Of a DNA stretch of 64,000 bases, positions 1 through 7,989 are shown piece after piece. The position numbers and the translations under genes are program-made. Source of the stretch: Pseudomonas fluvialis (GTDB taxonomy: Bacteria > Pseudomonadota > Gammaproteobacteria > Pseudomonadales > Pseudomonadaceae); NCBI RefSeq assembly GCF_002234375.1, contig NZ_NMQV01000024.1, forward strand, positions 124,001-188,000. Reading direction: 5' to 3'. Position 1 is the first letter of the stretch; the number at the start of each line of letters is the position of its first letter. The notes beneath the pieces are model-generated. The model did no database searches, had not been told where the DNA came from, and saw only the letters and a program-made list of their open reading frames with translations.

Positions 1-788
1 AGTGCTACCAGGTACAGCAGCTCCTTCAGCAGGCTACGCGAGATTTCGTGTCCGGGCTTGTGCAGGGCATGCTTGAGCTCTCGCTCAAGCCGGGAGAACA
101 ACTGCTTGCGCGAGCGACGTGGCAACAACTGGGCATCGCTACAGGTTTCCAGGGCTGCGGCGGCTATCCAGCACAACCGGCCAGGCTCACCGGCCAGGCC
201 GGCATCCATGCGCTGCAGGGCTCGCATCATCAGTTTGAGGCTGGCCGGCAGGTTGTTACCGCGCAGGTAATCCAGCAGGCCGAGCTGATACATGTGCTGC
301 AAGCGCCGCGACAGTGCGGCGTCCAGGCCGGCACCACTATGGCCGTCATGCGGGCGTGGCTGGTCAAGACGCACACTGAAGAAGAAGCTTTCCGGCAGGC
401 TGGGCAAATGACCGGCCTGACGCAGTTCATTAATGGTCGGCAAGAGTGCTTCGGGCAACTCCTGGCGCAGCAACTCGACGTTCTCCAGGTAACGACGCAA
501 GACGAACAACGCCTTGCACAGCGCCGAGAGTTGCCCATCGCGCTCGCTGCCGGCACCAGTCGGAATGTCGGTGGCCTGCTGGTAGACCTCCTGGGCAAGC
601 ATTTCCGCACCGGTCAACTCGATCAGGCTGAGGGTGCCGCGCACCTGCTGCAGGGCTTCGATGGCATGTTGCAGCAGGCTGCCATTGTCACGCTCGACAA
701 TGAACTGCTCCAGGCTCAGTTCCGCCTGCTCCATGGTGGCGTAGAGTTCGTCACGAACCAGCGCCAGGGATGTTCCGCCCTTCACCAT
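1..788 (-). CDS. fimL: FimL, N-terminal part (partial, runs off left edge)
   Basis: The first 262 codons of a minus-strand gene that continues past base 1. The start is ATG at 786-788, preceded by a GGGAGG Shine-Dalgarno 12 bases upstream. The protein begins MVKGGTSLALVRDELYATM and continues with helical, Hpt-like sequence (VRGTLSLIELTGAEMLAQEV near residue 48) that has no phosphorylatable histidine. This fits FimL, a Pseudomonas relative of the ChpA N-terminus that acts with the Pil-Chp/cAMP system on type IV pili and twitching motility. The neighbour ldcA is the one expected beside fimL in P. aeruginosa. The alternative, a ChpA/PilL kinase, is less likely on sequence and context, but the C-terminus is outside the window so absence of kinase domains cannot be checked. 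Confidence 0.85.
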   Translation of the reverse strand, partial: MVKGGTSLALVRDELYATMEQAELSLEQFIVERDNGSLLQHAIEALQQVRGTLSLIELTGAEMLAQEVYQQATDIPTGAGSERDGQLSALCKALFVLRRYLENVELLRQELPEALLPTINELRQAGHLPSLPESFFFSVRLDQPRPHDGHSGAGLDAALSRRLQHMYQLGLLDYLRGNNLPASLKLMMRALQRMDAGLAGEPGRLCWIAAAALETCSDAQLLPRRSRKQLFSRLERELKHALHKPGHEISRSLLKELLYLVA

Positions 789-1105
789 AATGTCTGTGCG
801 CCTCCCAGCGCGAAGTGTCCAGCGTCGGCGCGAAGGGGCAAGGCCGCCCTTCGCCTGAGTCTTTGCTCAAGCACCGCAGGCCGGACCGATGGCAAAGCTC
901 AGGGCCATCAGCCGGATACGCTCGACATTCATTGGGTTATTTTCATGAAGGCATCGCCCAACTATAACAAGCGAGCATCAAATGTCGATGCTGGCCACTG
1001 TGACCCAGGCCACGTCCGTACAGTTGAGCAATTGTTCAGCTATCTCACGCAAGCATTTGATCAGTCAGGAATCACTCGTTGGACACAGAGGCACCCAGGG
1101 GTGTT
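789..1105. other. 317-base intergenic region between fimL and ldcA
   Basis: No convincing gene. On the minus strand it carries a sigma70-like promoter for fimL (961-988) and, in the resulting leader, a perfect 8-base inverted repeat GCGAAGGG (830-837) / CCCTTCGC (847-854) with a 9-base loop. A near-palindrome TGAGCAATTGTTCA lies at 1025-1038. No U-tract terminator for ldcA is visible. Confidence 0.6.
961..988 (-). promoter_or_regulatory. sigma70-type promoter for fimL
   Basis: Read on the minus strand: TCGACA (983-988; 5 of 6 to TTGACA), a 16-base spacer, then TATAGT (961-966; 5 of 6 to TATAAT). Transcription would start near 955, giving a leader of about 165 bases before the fimL ATG at 788. 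Confidence 0.6.
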
Positions 1106-3376
1106 TCAGGGGCAGGCGTGTTCACGCAGGCAATTCACCCAGGCCTGGCCATCGCGACGCTGCAGGCCGTGCACGTCACTGTCAAAGCCGGGGAAATGGC
1201 TGTCGAACCAGCAGGCAAAACGCAGATAGTCGAGGATCGCCGTGCATTGGCTCGTAAAACGCTCACCCGGCATGATCAACGGGATGCCCGGCGGATAGGG
1301 CACCAACATCACGGCCGCGACTCGACCAGCCAACTCCTCCAGCGCTACCGCTTCGATCTCGCCACGCACCAACTGATCGTAGGCCTGCGAGGGCTTGCAG
1401 ACCGGCTGCGGCAATTCGGTATACATCTGGCGCATGGCCGTCGGTGTTGCATGCTGGCGGTAGCAATCGTGCAGTTGCTGGCTGAGATCACGCAACCCCA
1501 GCCCCGCATAGCGCTGCGGGTCCTGCTGATACACGCTGGGCAAGGCCGTAACCAGCGGCTGGTTGCTGTCGTAGCTGCGCTTGAACTCCAGCAACTCGGT
1601 CAGCAAGGTACTCCACTTGCCCTTGGTGATGCCCATGGAGAACAGCACCAGGAAGGAGTACAACCCGGTCTTTTCAACCACCAGGCCGCGCTCCCAGAGA
1701 AACTTGCTGACCAGTGCGGCGGGGATGCCCTGCTCGTCCATTTGCCCATCGACTCGCAGGCCTGGGGTAACCAGAGTGACCTTGATCGGATCGAGTAGCA
1801 CATAGTCCTCGGCCAGCGCACCAAAACCATGCCAGCCGGCCGTTGGCTGCAACAGCCAGTCGGCGACCTGCAGATTGTCTGTACCGTTAACCTGTGCCGG
1901 CTGCCAGATATCAAACCACCAGTCACCATCGGCCAGCGTCTGTCGCAGATTGGCCAGGGCACGCCGGAAACTCAGTGCTTCATCAAAGGTTTCCTGAATC
2001 AGTGAGCGTCCGGCAGGCCCCTCCATCATCGCCGAGGCAACATCCAGCGAGGCCAGAATGCCGTATTGCGGCGAGGTGGAGATGTGCATCATGAAAGCTT
2101 CATTGAAACGCTCGCGGTCCAGTGGTGCCTGCCCGCCATCCTGTACATGGATCATCGAGGCCTGGCTGAACGCGGCCAGCAGCTTGTGCGTAGAGTGCGT
2201 GGTAAACACCAGCGGCGCGTGCGCGCTGCGTGTGGTGCCCATGCCGTAACGCCCCTGATAGAACTCATGGAACGCCGCATAGGCGTACCAGGCTTCGTCG
2301 AAGTGCAGTACATCAACACTGTCACCCAGCGCCTGCTTGATGCGCTCGGCGTTGTAGCACAGGCCGTCATAGGTGGAGTTGGTAATTACCGCCAGGCGGA
2401 TCCGGGCAGTGGCCGGGTCAATACCACGCTCCCGGGCCAACGGGCTGGCGGCAATCTTGGCGGCCAGCGCCGACGGGGAGAACTCATCAAGGGCAATCGG
2501 CCCGATGATGCCCAGCTCGTTGCGGGTGGGTGTCAGGTACAGCGGCACAGCCCCGGTCATGATGATCGCGTGGAGGATCGACTTGTGGCAGTTGCGATCG
2601 ACCAGCACCAGATCGTCACGACCGACCATGGCGTGCCAGACGATCTTGTTCGCCGTGGAGGTACCGTTGATCACGAAGAAGCTGTGGTCGGCCCCAAAAT
2701 TACGTGCGGCACGCACTTCGGCCTCCGCCAATGGGCCGGTGTGATCGAGTAATGAGCCCAGCTCCGGCACGGACACCGAGAGATCCGAACGCAGAGTGTT
2801 TTCACCAAAAAACTGGTGGAACGCCTGTCCAACCGGGCTCTTGCGGTAGGCCACCCCCCCGCCATGGCCTGGTGTATGCCAGGAATAATTGGATTGCGCG
2901 GTATGTTGCACCAGCGCCTTGAAAAACGGCGGCAGCAGGCCATCGAGGTAATTGCGTGCAGCCCGTGCTACCTGGCGAGCGAGGAACGGTACGGTGTCCT
3001 CGAACAGGTAGAGCAGGCCGCGCAACTGATTGAGATCGGCCATGGCCTCGGCCGGGGCATTTTCGATGGTAACCTGCTCACCCAGGGCGAAGATCGGTAG
3101 CTGCGGGGCGCGCTGGCGGGCCACGCGGATCAGTTCCAGCACATCCTGCAGCAGGCGCTGGTTCTCCCCTGCGCCCTCGGCAGCCACCAGCACGCAAGCC
3201 AGGCCATGATGGGTCGAGGCGACGATGCGCCCCTCGCTGGCACTGGCCGTGGACAGGATGGCAAAACCGTCCTGAGCCAGTTCGTCGGCAATCGCCCGCA
3301 CCCGCTCACCTGCCACGCTGTCGGCCTTGATATCGCGGTGCACGATCAGGATGGGGAACTTGAGGTCTTTGTACAT
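1106..3376 (-). CDS. ldcA: Lysine decarboxylase (Orn/Lys/Arg decarboxylase, class I)
   Basis: A 756-residue PLP enzyme close to the usual LdcA length. An N-terminal response-regulator-like wing domain (MYKDLKFPILIVHRDIKADS) is followed by the fold-type I core with SWHTPGHGGG (near residue 165), the cofactor-contacting HFDEAWYAY (D360) and the Schiff-base lysine in THSTHKLL (K398). In pseudomonads LdcA decarboxylates lysine to cadaverine in the cytosol. Gene order fimL-ldcA-dnaQ-rnhA supports the name. The Shine-Dalgarno (AGGA, 9 bases upstream of ATG) forms the 3' arm of a stem-loop in the leader. Family assignment is firm; lysine versus arginine preference is inferred from close resemblance to Pseudomonas LdcA. 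Confidence 0.93.
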   Translation of the reverse strand: MYKDLKFPILIVHRDIKADSVAGERVRAIADELAQDGFAILSTASASEGRIVASTHHGLACVLVAAEGAGENQRLLQDVLELIRVARQRAPQLPIFALGEQVTIENAPAEAMADLNQLRGLLYLFEDTVPFLARQVARAARNYLDGLLPPFFKALVQHTAQSNYSWHTPGHGGGVAYRKSPVGQAFHQFFGENTLRSDLSVSVPELGSLLDHTGPLAEAEVRAARNFGADHSFFVINGTSTANKIVWHAMVGRDDLVLVDRNCHKSILHAIIMTGAVPLYLTPTRNELGIIGPIALDEFSPSALAAKIAASPLARERGIDPATARIRLAVITNSTYDGLCYNAERIKQALGDSVDVLHFDEAWYAYAAFHEFYQGRYGMGTTRSAHAPLVFTTHSTHKLLAAFSQASMIHVQDGGQAPLDRERFNEAFMMHISTSPQYGILASLDVASAMMEGPAGRSLIQETFDEALSFRRALANLRQTLADGDWWFDIWQPAQVNGTDNLQVADWLLQPTAGWHGFGALAEDYVLLDPIKVTLVTPGLRVDGQMDEQGIPAALVSKFLWERGLVVEKTGLYSFLVLFSMGITKGKWSTLLTELLEFKRSYDSNQPLVTALPSVYQQDPQRYAGLGLRDLSQQLHDCYRQHATPTAMRQMYTELPQPVCKPSQAYDQLVRGEIEAVALEELAGRVAAVMLVPYPPGIPLIMPGERFTSQCTAILDYLRFACWFDSHFPGFDSDVHGLQRRDGQAWVNCLREHACP

Positions 3377-3385
3377 GCTGAGATT

Positions 3386-3417
3386 CCTGAAGGCCTGCCA
3401 TGCTGCAGGTCTTCAGG
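3386..3417 (-). promoter_or_regulatory. Stem-loop covering the ldcA Shine-Dalgarno
   Basis: On the minus strand CCTGAAG-A-CCTG (3417-3406) pairs with CAGG-C-CTTCAGG (3397-3386) around an 8-base loop. The final AGG of the 3' arm is part of the AGGA that serves the ldcA ATG at 3376. It could hide the ribosome site, or be the end of the dnaQ transcript, but no U-run follows. Confidence 0.45.
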
Positions 3418-3480
3418 TTAGTTCTGCACAGCAGCGCGCGTCACCCCATCTGTAAGAAAAGGTCGCAATGCCGCAGTGTT

Positions 3481-4215
3481 TTACGCGTCCGGCTCCAGGG
3501 TCTGCCACAGCGCCTGGCCACCAGCGGCCTTGGCTATCGCCGTCAGACGGGCCGCATGCGCGGCACGCTCGGCTTCACTGGCGCGGATCACCCGCCCCGC
3601 TGCGCGGCTAGCCGGCAGGCGGCGGATCGGCGAGGCCTGCTGACGCCCGGAGTTGTCCCCTTCGGCATTGTCGCCGGCCAGCGACAGATGGGTTTGCCCG
3701 CCGGTCATCGCCAGGTAGACGTCGGCAAGAATCTCCGCATCGAGCAGCGCGCCGTGCAGGTCGCGCCCGGAGTTATCGACACCATAGCGCTTGCACAAGG
3801 CATCCAGGTTGTTGCGTTGCCCCGGATGACGCTCGCGGGCCATCAGCAGGGTGTCCAGCACCGTGCAATAGTCGTAGGCGTCGCTGCGCTCAGTTTGCCC
3901 AAGCAGAGCAAACTCGTTGTTGATGAAGCCAATGTCGAACGCCGCGTTGTGGATGATCAGTTCGGCGCCTTTGATGAACTCGAAAAACTCGTCGGCGATA
4001 TCGCGAAAGCGCGGCTTGCCGATGAGGAATTCGTTAGTGATGCCGTGAACGGCGATGGCACCTTCGTCGACTTCACGGTCTGGCTGCAGGTAGACATGGA
4101 AGTGCTTGCCGGTCAGGCGGCGGCCAATCAGTTCAACACAGCCAATTTCGATGATGCGATGGCCATCACCCACCGGCATGCCGGTGGTTTCGGTATCCAG
4201 AACGACATATCTCAT
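3481..4215 (-). CDS. dnaQ: DNA polymerase III epsilon subunit (3'-5' proofreading exonuclease)
   Basis: A 244-residue DEDDh exonuclease that proofreads for the replicative polymerase. Exo I VLDTETTG carries D7 and E9; Exo [12 protein letters not shown] carries D94; Exo [13 protein letters not shown] carries H154 and D159. A QTHLSL stretch after the exonuclease domain (about residues 174-179) looks like the beta-clamp-binding motif. The tail is variable and alanine/arginine rich. The ATG overlaps the rnhA stop as ATGA, so dnaQ is translationally coupled to rnhA, an arrangement also seen in other gammaproteobacteria. Confidence 0.97.
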   Translation of the reverse strand: MRYVVLDTETTGMPVGDGHRIIEIGCVELIGRRLTGKHFHVYLQPDREVDEGAIAVHGITNEFLIGKPRFRDIADEFFEFIKGAELIIHNAAFDIGFINNEFALLGQTERSDAYDYCTVLDTLLMARERHPGQRNNLDALCKRYGVDNSGRDLHGALLDAEILADVYLAMTGGQTHLSLAGDNAEGDNSGRQQASPIRRLPASRAAGRVIRASEAERAAHAARLTAIAKAAGGQALWQTLEPDA

Positions 4216-4652
4216 GCGCGGGCCTCCTCGACGCCACGGTTGGCCAATTGGTCGGCACGCTCGTTACCGGGGTGCCCGGTATGCCCGCGTACCCACTGCC
4301 ACTGTACCTGGTGACGCTGCACCTGCTCATCGAGCAACTGCCAGAGGTCGGCATTTTTCACCGGCTGGCGTGCGGCGGTTTTCCAGCCGCGCTTCTTCCA
4401 GTTGGGCAGCCATTCCTGGATACCGCGCATGACGTATTCGGAGTCGGTCACCAGCTGCACCTGGCAGGTGCGCTTGAGCGCTGCCAGGGCCTGGATGGCC
4501 GCAGTTAGCTCCATGCGGTTGTTGGTGGTATCGCGCTCGCCACCCCACAATTCATGTTCGACGCCCTTGTAGACCAGCAGGGCGCCCCAGCCACCCGGGC
4601 CGGGATTGCCCTTGCAGGCACCATCGGTATACACCTGAACCAGATCAGTCAT
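4212..4652 (-). CDS. rnhA: Ribonuclease HI
   Basis: A 146-residue cytosolic enzyme that cleaves RNA in RNA-DNA hybrids. The catalytic residues fall at the same positions as in E. coli RNase HI: D10 ([12 protein letters not shown]), E48 (NRMELTAA), D70 (VTDSEYV), H124 and D134 ([14 protein letters not shown]). The substrate-binding basic loop NWKKRGWKT is present. The gene starts immediately after the methyltransferase stop (0-base gap) and overlaps dnaQ by 4 bases, forming one transcription unit. Confidence 0.97.
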   Translation of the reverse strand: MTDLVQVYTDGACKGNPGPGGWGALLVYKGVEHELWGGERDTTNNRMELTAAIQALAALKRTCQVQLVTDSEYVMRGIQEWLPNWKKRGWKTAARQPVKNADLWQLLDEQVQRHQVQWQWVRGHTGHPGNERADQLANRGVEEARA

Positions 4653-5417
4653 TCAGCTCTTCGTTTCTTCGCAATTGCGCCGGCTGACCTTGGCCACCGG
4701 CATGGGCAGGAGTTTTCCCATCGGCTCGCGACGCTGCCGCTGCAGTGGACGCAAGCCCACTACCAGCTTGCGCGCCATCAGCAGATAGAGACCGGCACCT
4801 GGCGCATGCAGGCGAGCCCCCAAACGCTCCAGTGGCTGCAGGCGCTGCTGCCAGCGGACCGAGGAAAGCGGCGGACGATAACACCCGTAGGCACGTTTCT
4901 CCAGCGCAAAGCCCAGTAGGCCCAGCCAGTCGCCCAGTCGCGCAGCACCCAGGCAGCGCGCCAGGCCCTGACCATCATCGGCAAACTGCTGACGCACGCC
5001 CCAGCTGCTCCAGGGATTCATCGCACAGATCAGCAAATGCCCGCCCGGACGCACGCAACGCGCGGCCTCGCGCAGCAGCAACTGTGGCGAGGCGCTGAAC
5101 TCCAGACTGTGCTGCAGCACCACTACATCGGCGGCATGCTCAGCCAGCGGCCAGGCATGTTCCTCGCAATGAATCTGCGTAGCCGTACCCGGTGGCCCCA
5201 GACACACCTGCCGCTGGATGCGCGGGGCAAGCACGCCTGCGGGGGCGGGTCCGCAATGCACGAGATAGCCGCCAAACAAGCCGGCCAGTGCTTCTTCCAG
5301 CAACGGCTGGGCGGCTTCCAGCAGCTGCTGGCCGTGGGGCTGGGCAAACCACTGCTGGGCCTGCAGGTCATGCAACCGTTGCAGGCGTGCGGCACTGTCG
5401 AAACGCTGCTTTAACAT
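4653..5417 (-). CDS. SAM-dependent methyltransferase, YafS-like
   Basis: 254 residues from ATG 5417, chosen because GGAGG lies 6 bases upstream; a longer reading to 5471 has no ribosome site. The C-terminal half contains a methyltransferase-11 type core: motif II region AADVVVLQHSLEFSASP and post-motif CVRPGGHLLICAMNPWSSWG. Motif I (FGGYLVHCGPAP) is degenerate. It sits between gloB (divergent) and rnhA, the position of yafS in E. coli and its Pseudomonas counterpart. The methyl acceptor is unknown. Confidence 0.8.
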   Translation of the reverse strand: MLKQRFDSAARLQRLHDLQAQQWFAQPHGQQLLEAAQPLLEEALAGLFGGYLVHCGPAPAGVLAPRIQRQVCLGPPGTATQIHCEEHAWPLAEHAADVVVLQHSLEFSASPQLLLREAARCVRPGGHLLICAMNPWSSWGVRQQFADDGQGLARCLGAARLGDWLGLLGFALEKRAYGCYRPPLSSVRWQQRLQPLERLGARLHAPGAGLYLLMARKLVVGLRPLQRQRREPMGKLLPMPVAKVSRRNCEETKS

Positions 5418-5553
5418 GGCAAACCTCCGCGGCAATGTCGCTACTCTGGTCTGCCCTTCGGCGGGATGCAAGCCAGGCGCCCGGCTGCGTTGCTTGGCGG
5501 CAGCCGGACGGTGAGCTGGTAGACTATCGCAGCCTTATCTGGAGAGTCCGCGC

Positions 5554-6339
5554 ATGCTGAGCATCGAGCCCCTGGCCGCCTTCAATGACAACTATATATG
5601 GCTGCTCGCCGATGCCGAGCAGCAGCGCTGTGCGGTCATCGACCCTGGCGATGCCAGTCCGGTACTGGCCTGGCTGGATGCCCACCCAGGCTGGCGCCTG
5701 GAGCAGATTTTCATCACCCACCACCATGCCGACCATGTCGCTGGCTGCCGTGCATTGCAGGCCGCCAGCGCTGCACGCATCCATGGTCCGGCCGGTGAAC
5801 GACTGCCCGTCTGCGACCAGTGGCTGCACGATGGCGACCAGCTCACGCTGCTCGACCGCCCCGTGCAGGTGCTGCATGTGCCAGGCCATACCCTGGGGCA
5901 TATCGCCCTGTATTGCCCGCGCCAGGATAACCAGCCTCCCCTGCTGTTCTGCGGTGACACCCTGTTCGCCGCCGGGTGTGGACGGTTGTTCGAAGGCAGC
6001 CCGGCACAGATGCTCGCTTCGCTGAAGCGTCTGGCCAGCCTGGATGACGACTGCCTAGTGTATTGCACACATGAATACACCCTGAGCAACCTGCGTTTTG
6101 CCCTGGCAGTCGAACCAAGTAATCCGCACCTGCAGGTCTGGCAAGAGCGCGTGACTGCTCAGCGCCAGGCCGGCCTGTGCAGCCTGCCCAGCCGGATTGA
6201 CGAAGAGAAAGCCGGCAACCCCTTCCTGCGTTGCCTGCAGCCGGAAATACGCCAGCAACTGGAGCAGCGTGCCGGACGCACAGCGCTTGACGAGGTCGAG
6301 CTGTTCGCCACCCTGCGCGCCTGGAAAGACGTGTTTTGA
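5554..6339 (+). CDS. gloB: Hydroxyacylglutathione hydrolase (glyoxalase II)
   Basis: A 261-residue metallo-beta-lactamase-fold hydrolase that completes methylglyoxal detoxification by cleaving S-D-lactoylglutathione. The di-metal motif is H56-x-H58-x-D60-H61 (FITHHHADHV). Further ligands are in VPGHTLGHI and FCGDTLFAAGCGRLFEG, and the C-terminal glyoxalase II helix domain (EEKAGNPFLRC) is present. Divergent from the methyltransferase gene across about 136 bases. The gloB-mltD adjacency is conserved in Pseudomonas. Confidence 0.95.
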   Translation: MLSIEPLAAFNDNYIWLLADAEQQRCAVIDPGDASPVLAWLDAHPGWRLEQIFITHHHADHVAGCRALQAASAARIHGPAGERLPVCDQWLHDGDQLTLLDRPVQVLHVPGHTLGHIALYCPRQDNQPPLLFCGDTLFAAGCGRLFEGSPAQMLASLKRLASLDDDCLVYCTHEYTLSNLRFALAVEPSNPHLQVWQERVTAQRQAGLCSLPSRIDEEKAGNPFLRCLQPEIRQQLEQRAGRTALDEVELFATLRAWKDVF

Positions 6340-6347
6340 GAGCGCTG

Positions 6348-6386
6348 CGACAGACTGTCGGGTTGACCCTGGTTGCTCAGGGTTTC
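6348..6386 (+). terminator. Two tandem hairpins after gloB
   Basis: CGACA-gac-TGTCG (6348-6360) is followed by ACCCTG-gttgct-CAGGGT (6366-6383) and then TTTCT. The second has a short U-rich tail and may attenuate gloB read-through into mltD, whose preferred ATG is at 6427. Confidence 0.4.
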
Positions 6387-6426
6387 TAAAATCGCCGTCC
6401 TTTTCGCTGATAACGGCCGCATTGCC

Positions 6427-7989
6427 ATGCCCTCCTTGCTGAACCGACGACCCCGTACGGCAGCCTTGGCAAGTCCCTGGCGCCTACTCGCGGCGGGCCT
6501 GCTGGCACTGCTGGTCAGCGGCTGCCAAAGCCTGCCCAATCCGGTCGGCGATGCCGATCAGGACACCGATCCCGCGCTCGGCCTGGAACAACACAGCAGC
6601 TGGCTGGAAGGCGAAGACCTCGACAGCGACAGCGAACAGTTCGCCGATGTCTGGGAGCGCATGCGCGCTGGTTACCAGCTACAGGACTACATCGAGGTCA
6701 ACCCGCGCATCGAGCAACAGCGCCTGTGGTTTGTCAGCAATCCCTCGTTTATCGAAAAGTCCAGCCAGCGCGGCAGCCCGTACATCTTCTACATCGTCGA
6801 GCAGTTGGAAAAGAACAACATGCCGCAGGAGCTGGCCCTGCTGCCGATGATCGAAAGCGCCTACAACCCGCTCGCCTACTCGCGGGCCCATGCCGTTGGC
6901 CTCTGGCAATTCATCCCCTCCACCGGACGGCACTTCAAACTCAAGCAGACCAACTGGTATGACGGACGGCGCGACATTACCGCCTCCACCCGCGCGGCGC
7001 TGACCTACCTGCAATACCTGCACGACATGTTCAACGGCGACTGGCTGCTCGCCCTGGCCTCCTACAATGCCGGCGAAGGCACGGTCAGTCGCGCCATCGA
7101 GCGCAACCAGAAACTCGGCCTGCCGACCGACTACTGGAACCTGCCATTGCCCAAGGAAACCCGCGACTACGTGCCCAAGCTGCTGGCGCTGTCGCAGGTC
7201 GTGGCCAGTCCCGAGGCCTATGGCGTCAAGCTGGCCGAGATCGCCAATCAGCCGTATTTCGAGCGAGTCGCCTTCGACCACCGTCTGCAACTCAACCGTC
7301 TGGAAGACATGGCCGAGATCGACGAAGGCGAACTGGCGCGTCTGAACCCGGCCTTTAAACAGGGGGTGACCTTCGACGGTCCGAAGCATCTGCTGGTGCC
7401 CACCGACAAGGCCGAGCTGTTGCAAGCCAGCCTGGCTCTGCTCAAGCCCGAGGAACAGCTCAACTGGCAGCAATACAAGGTACGCAGCGGCGACAGTCTG
7501 CACAGCATTGCCAACCGCTACCATGTCAGCGTCAACAGCCTGAAAGACCTCAACGGTTTGAAAAGCAACCACCTGCGCATCGGCCAGGCACTGAACATTC
7601 CCGTGCCACCGGGCTTCAAGCCCAACCAGCCGCTTCACCAGGTCACCCAAACAGCCAGCAGCAGCCGTCAGTACCGGGTGCGCCAGGGTGACAATCTGTG
7701 GAGCATTGCCAAGGCCCAGCGGGTTTCCGTCAATGAGCTCAAGCGCTGGAACAATCTGCCAGGCAATGCCTTGAAGGTTGGCCAGGTACTGCGCCTGCAG
7801 GGCGGCCAGGTTGCCGTGGTGACGAACAGTTCTGCCGGCAAGCCCACCCAGTACCGCGTGCGCCAAGGCGACTCGCTATACCTGATCGCCAAGCGTCACA
7901 AGGTGCAACTGGCCCAACTGCAGCGCTGGAATCCGCAGGCCAGCAAGGCCCTCAAGCCTGGCCAGGTACTGACCCTCTACTTGCGCTGA
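6427..7989 (+). CDS. mltD: Membrane-bound lytic murein transglycosylase D
   Basis: 520 residues from ATG 6427. This start gives a lipoprotein signal peptide ending in LLVSG-C33; the longer reading from 6373 only adds residues ahead of it. The SLT domain contains catalytic E143 (LLPMIESAYNPLA) and GLWQFIPSTGRHF. Three LysM peptidoglycan-binding repeats follow at about residues 350-393, 416-459 and 476-519 (each Y-x-V-R-x-G-D-x-L). The enzyme cleaves murein glycan strands non-hydrolytically from the outer membrane. Its 3' end overlaps the convergent HDOD gene by 13 bases. Confidence 0.95.
   Translation: MPSLLNRRPRTAALASPWRLLAAGLLALLVSGCQSLPNPVGDADQDTDPALGLEQHSSWLEGEDLDSDSEQFADVWERMRAGYQLQDYIEVNPRIEQQRLWFVSNPSFIEKSSQRGSPYIFYIVEQLEKNNMPQELALLPMIESAYNPLAYSRAHAVGLWQFIPSTGRHFKLKQTNWYDGRRDITASTRAALTYLQYLHDMFNGDWLLALASYNAGEGTVSRAIERNQKLGLPTDYWNLPLPKETRDYVPKLLALSQVVASPEAYGVKLAEIANQPYFERVAFDHRLQLNRLEDMAEIDEGELARLNPAFKQGVTFDGPKHLLVPTDKAELLQASLALLKPEEQLNWQQYKVRSGDSLHSIANRYHVSVNSLKDLNGLKSNHLRIGQALNIPVPPGFKPNQPLHQVTQTASSSRQYRVRQGDNLWSIAKAQRVSVNELKRWNNLPGNALKVGQVLRLQGGQVAVVTNSSAGKPTQYRVRQGDSLYLIAKRHKVQLAQLQRWNPQASKALKPGQVLTLYLR

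Noticed and set aside
48..1229. Long plus-strand open frame over the left end
   Set aside because: It is antisense to fimL and the end of ldcA; its composition is that of a mirror frame (A/Q/H/G-rich) and it has no ribosome site.
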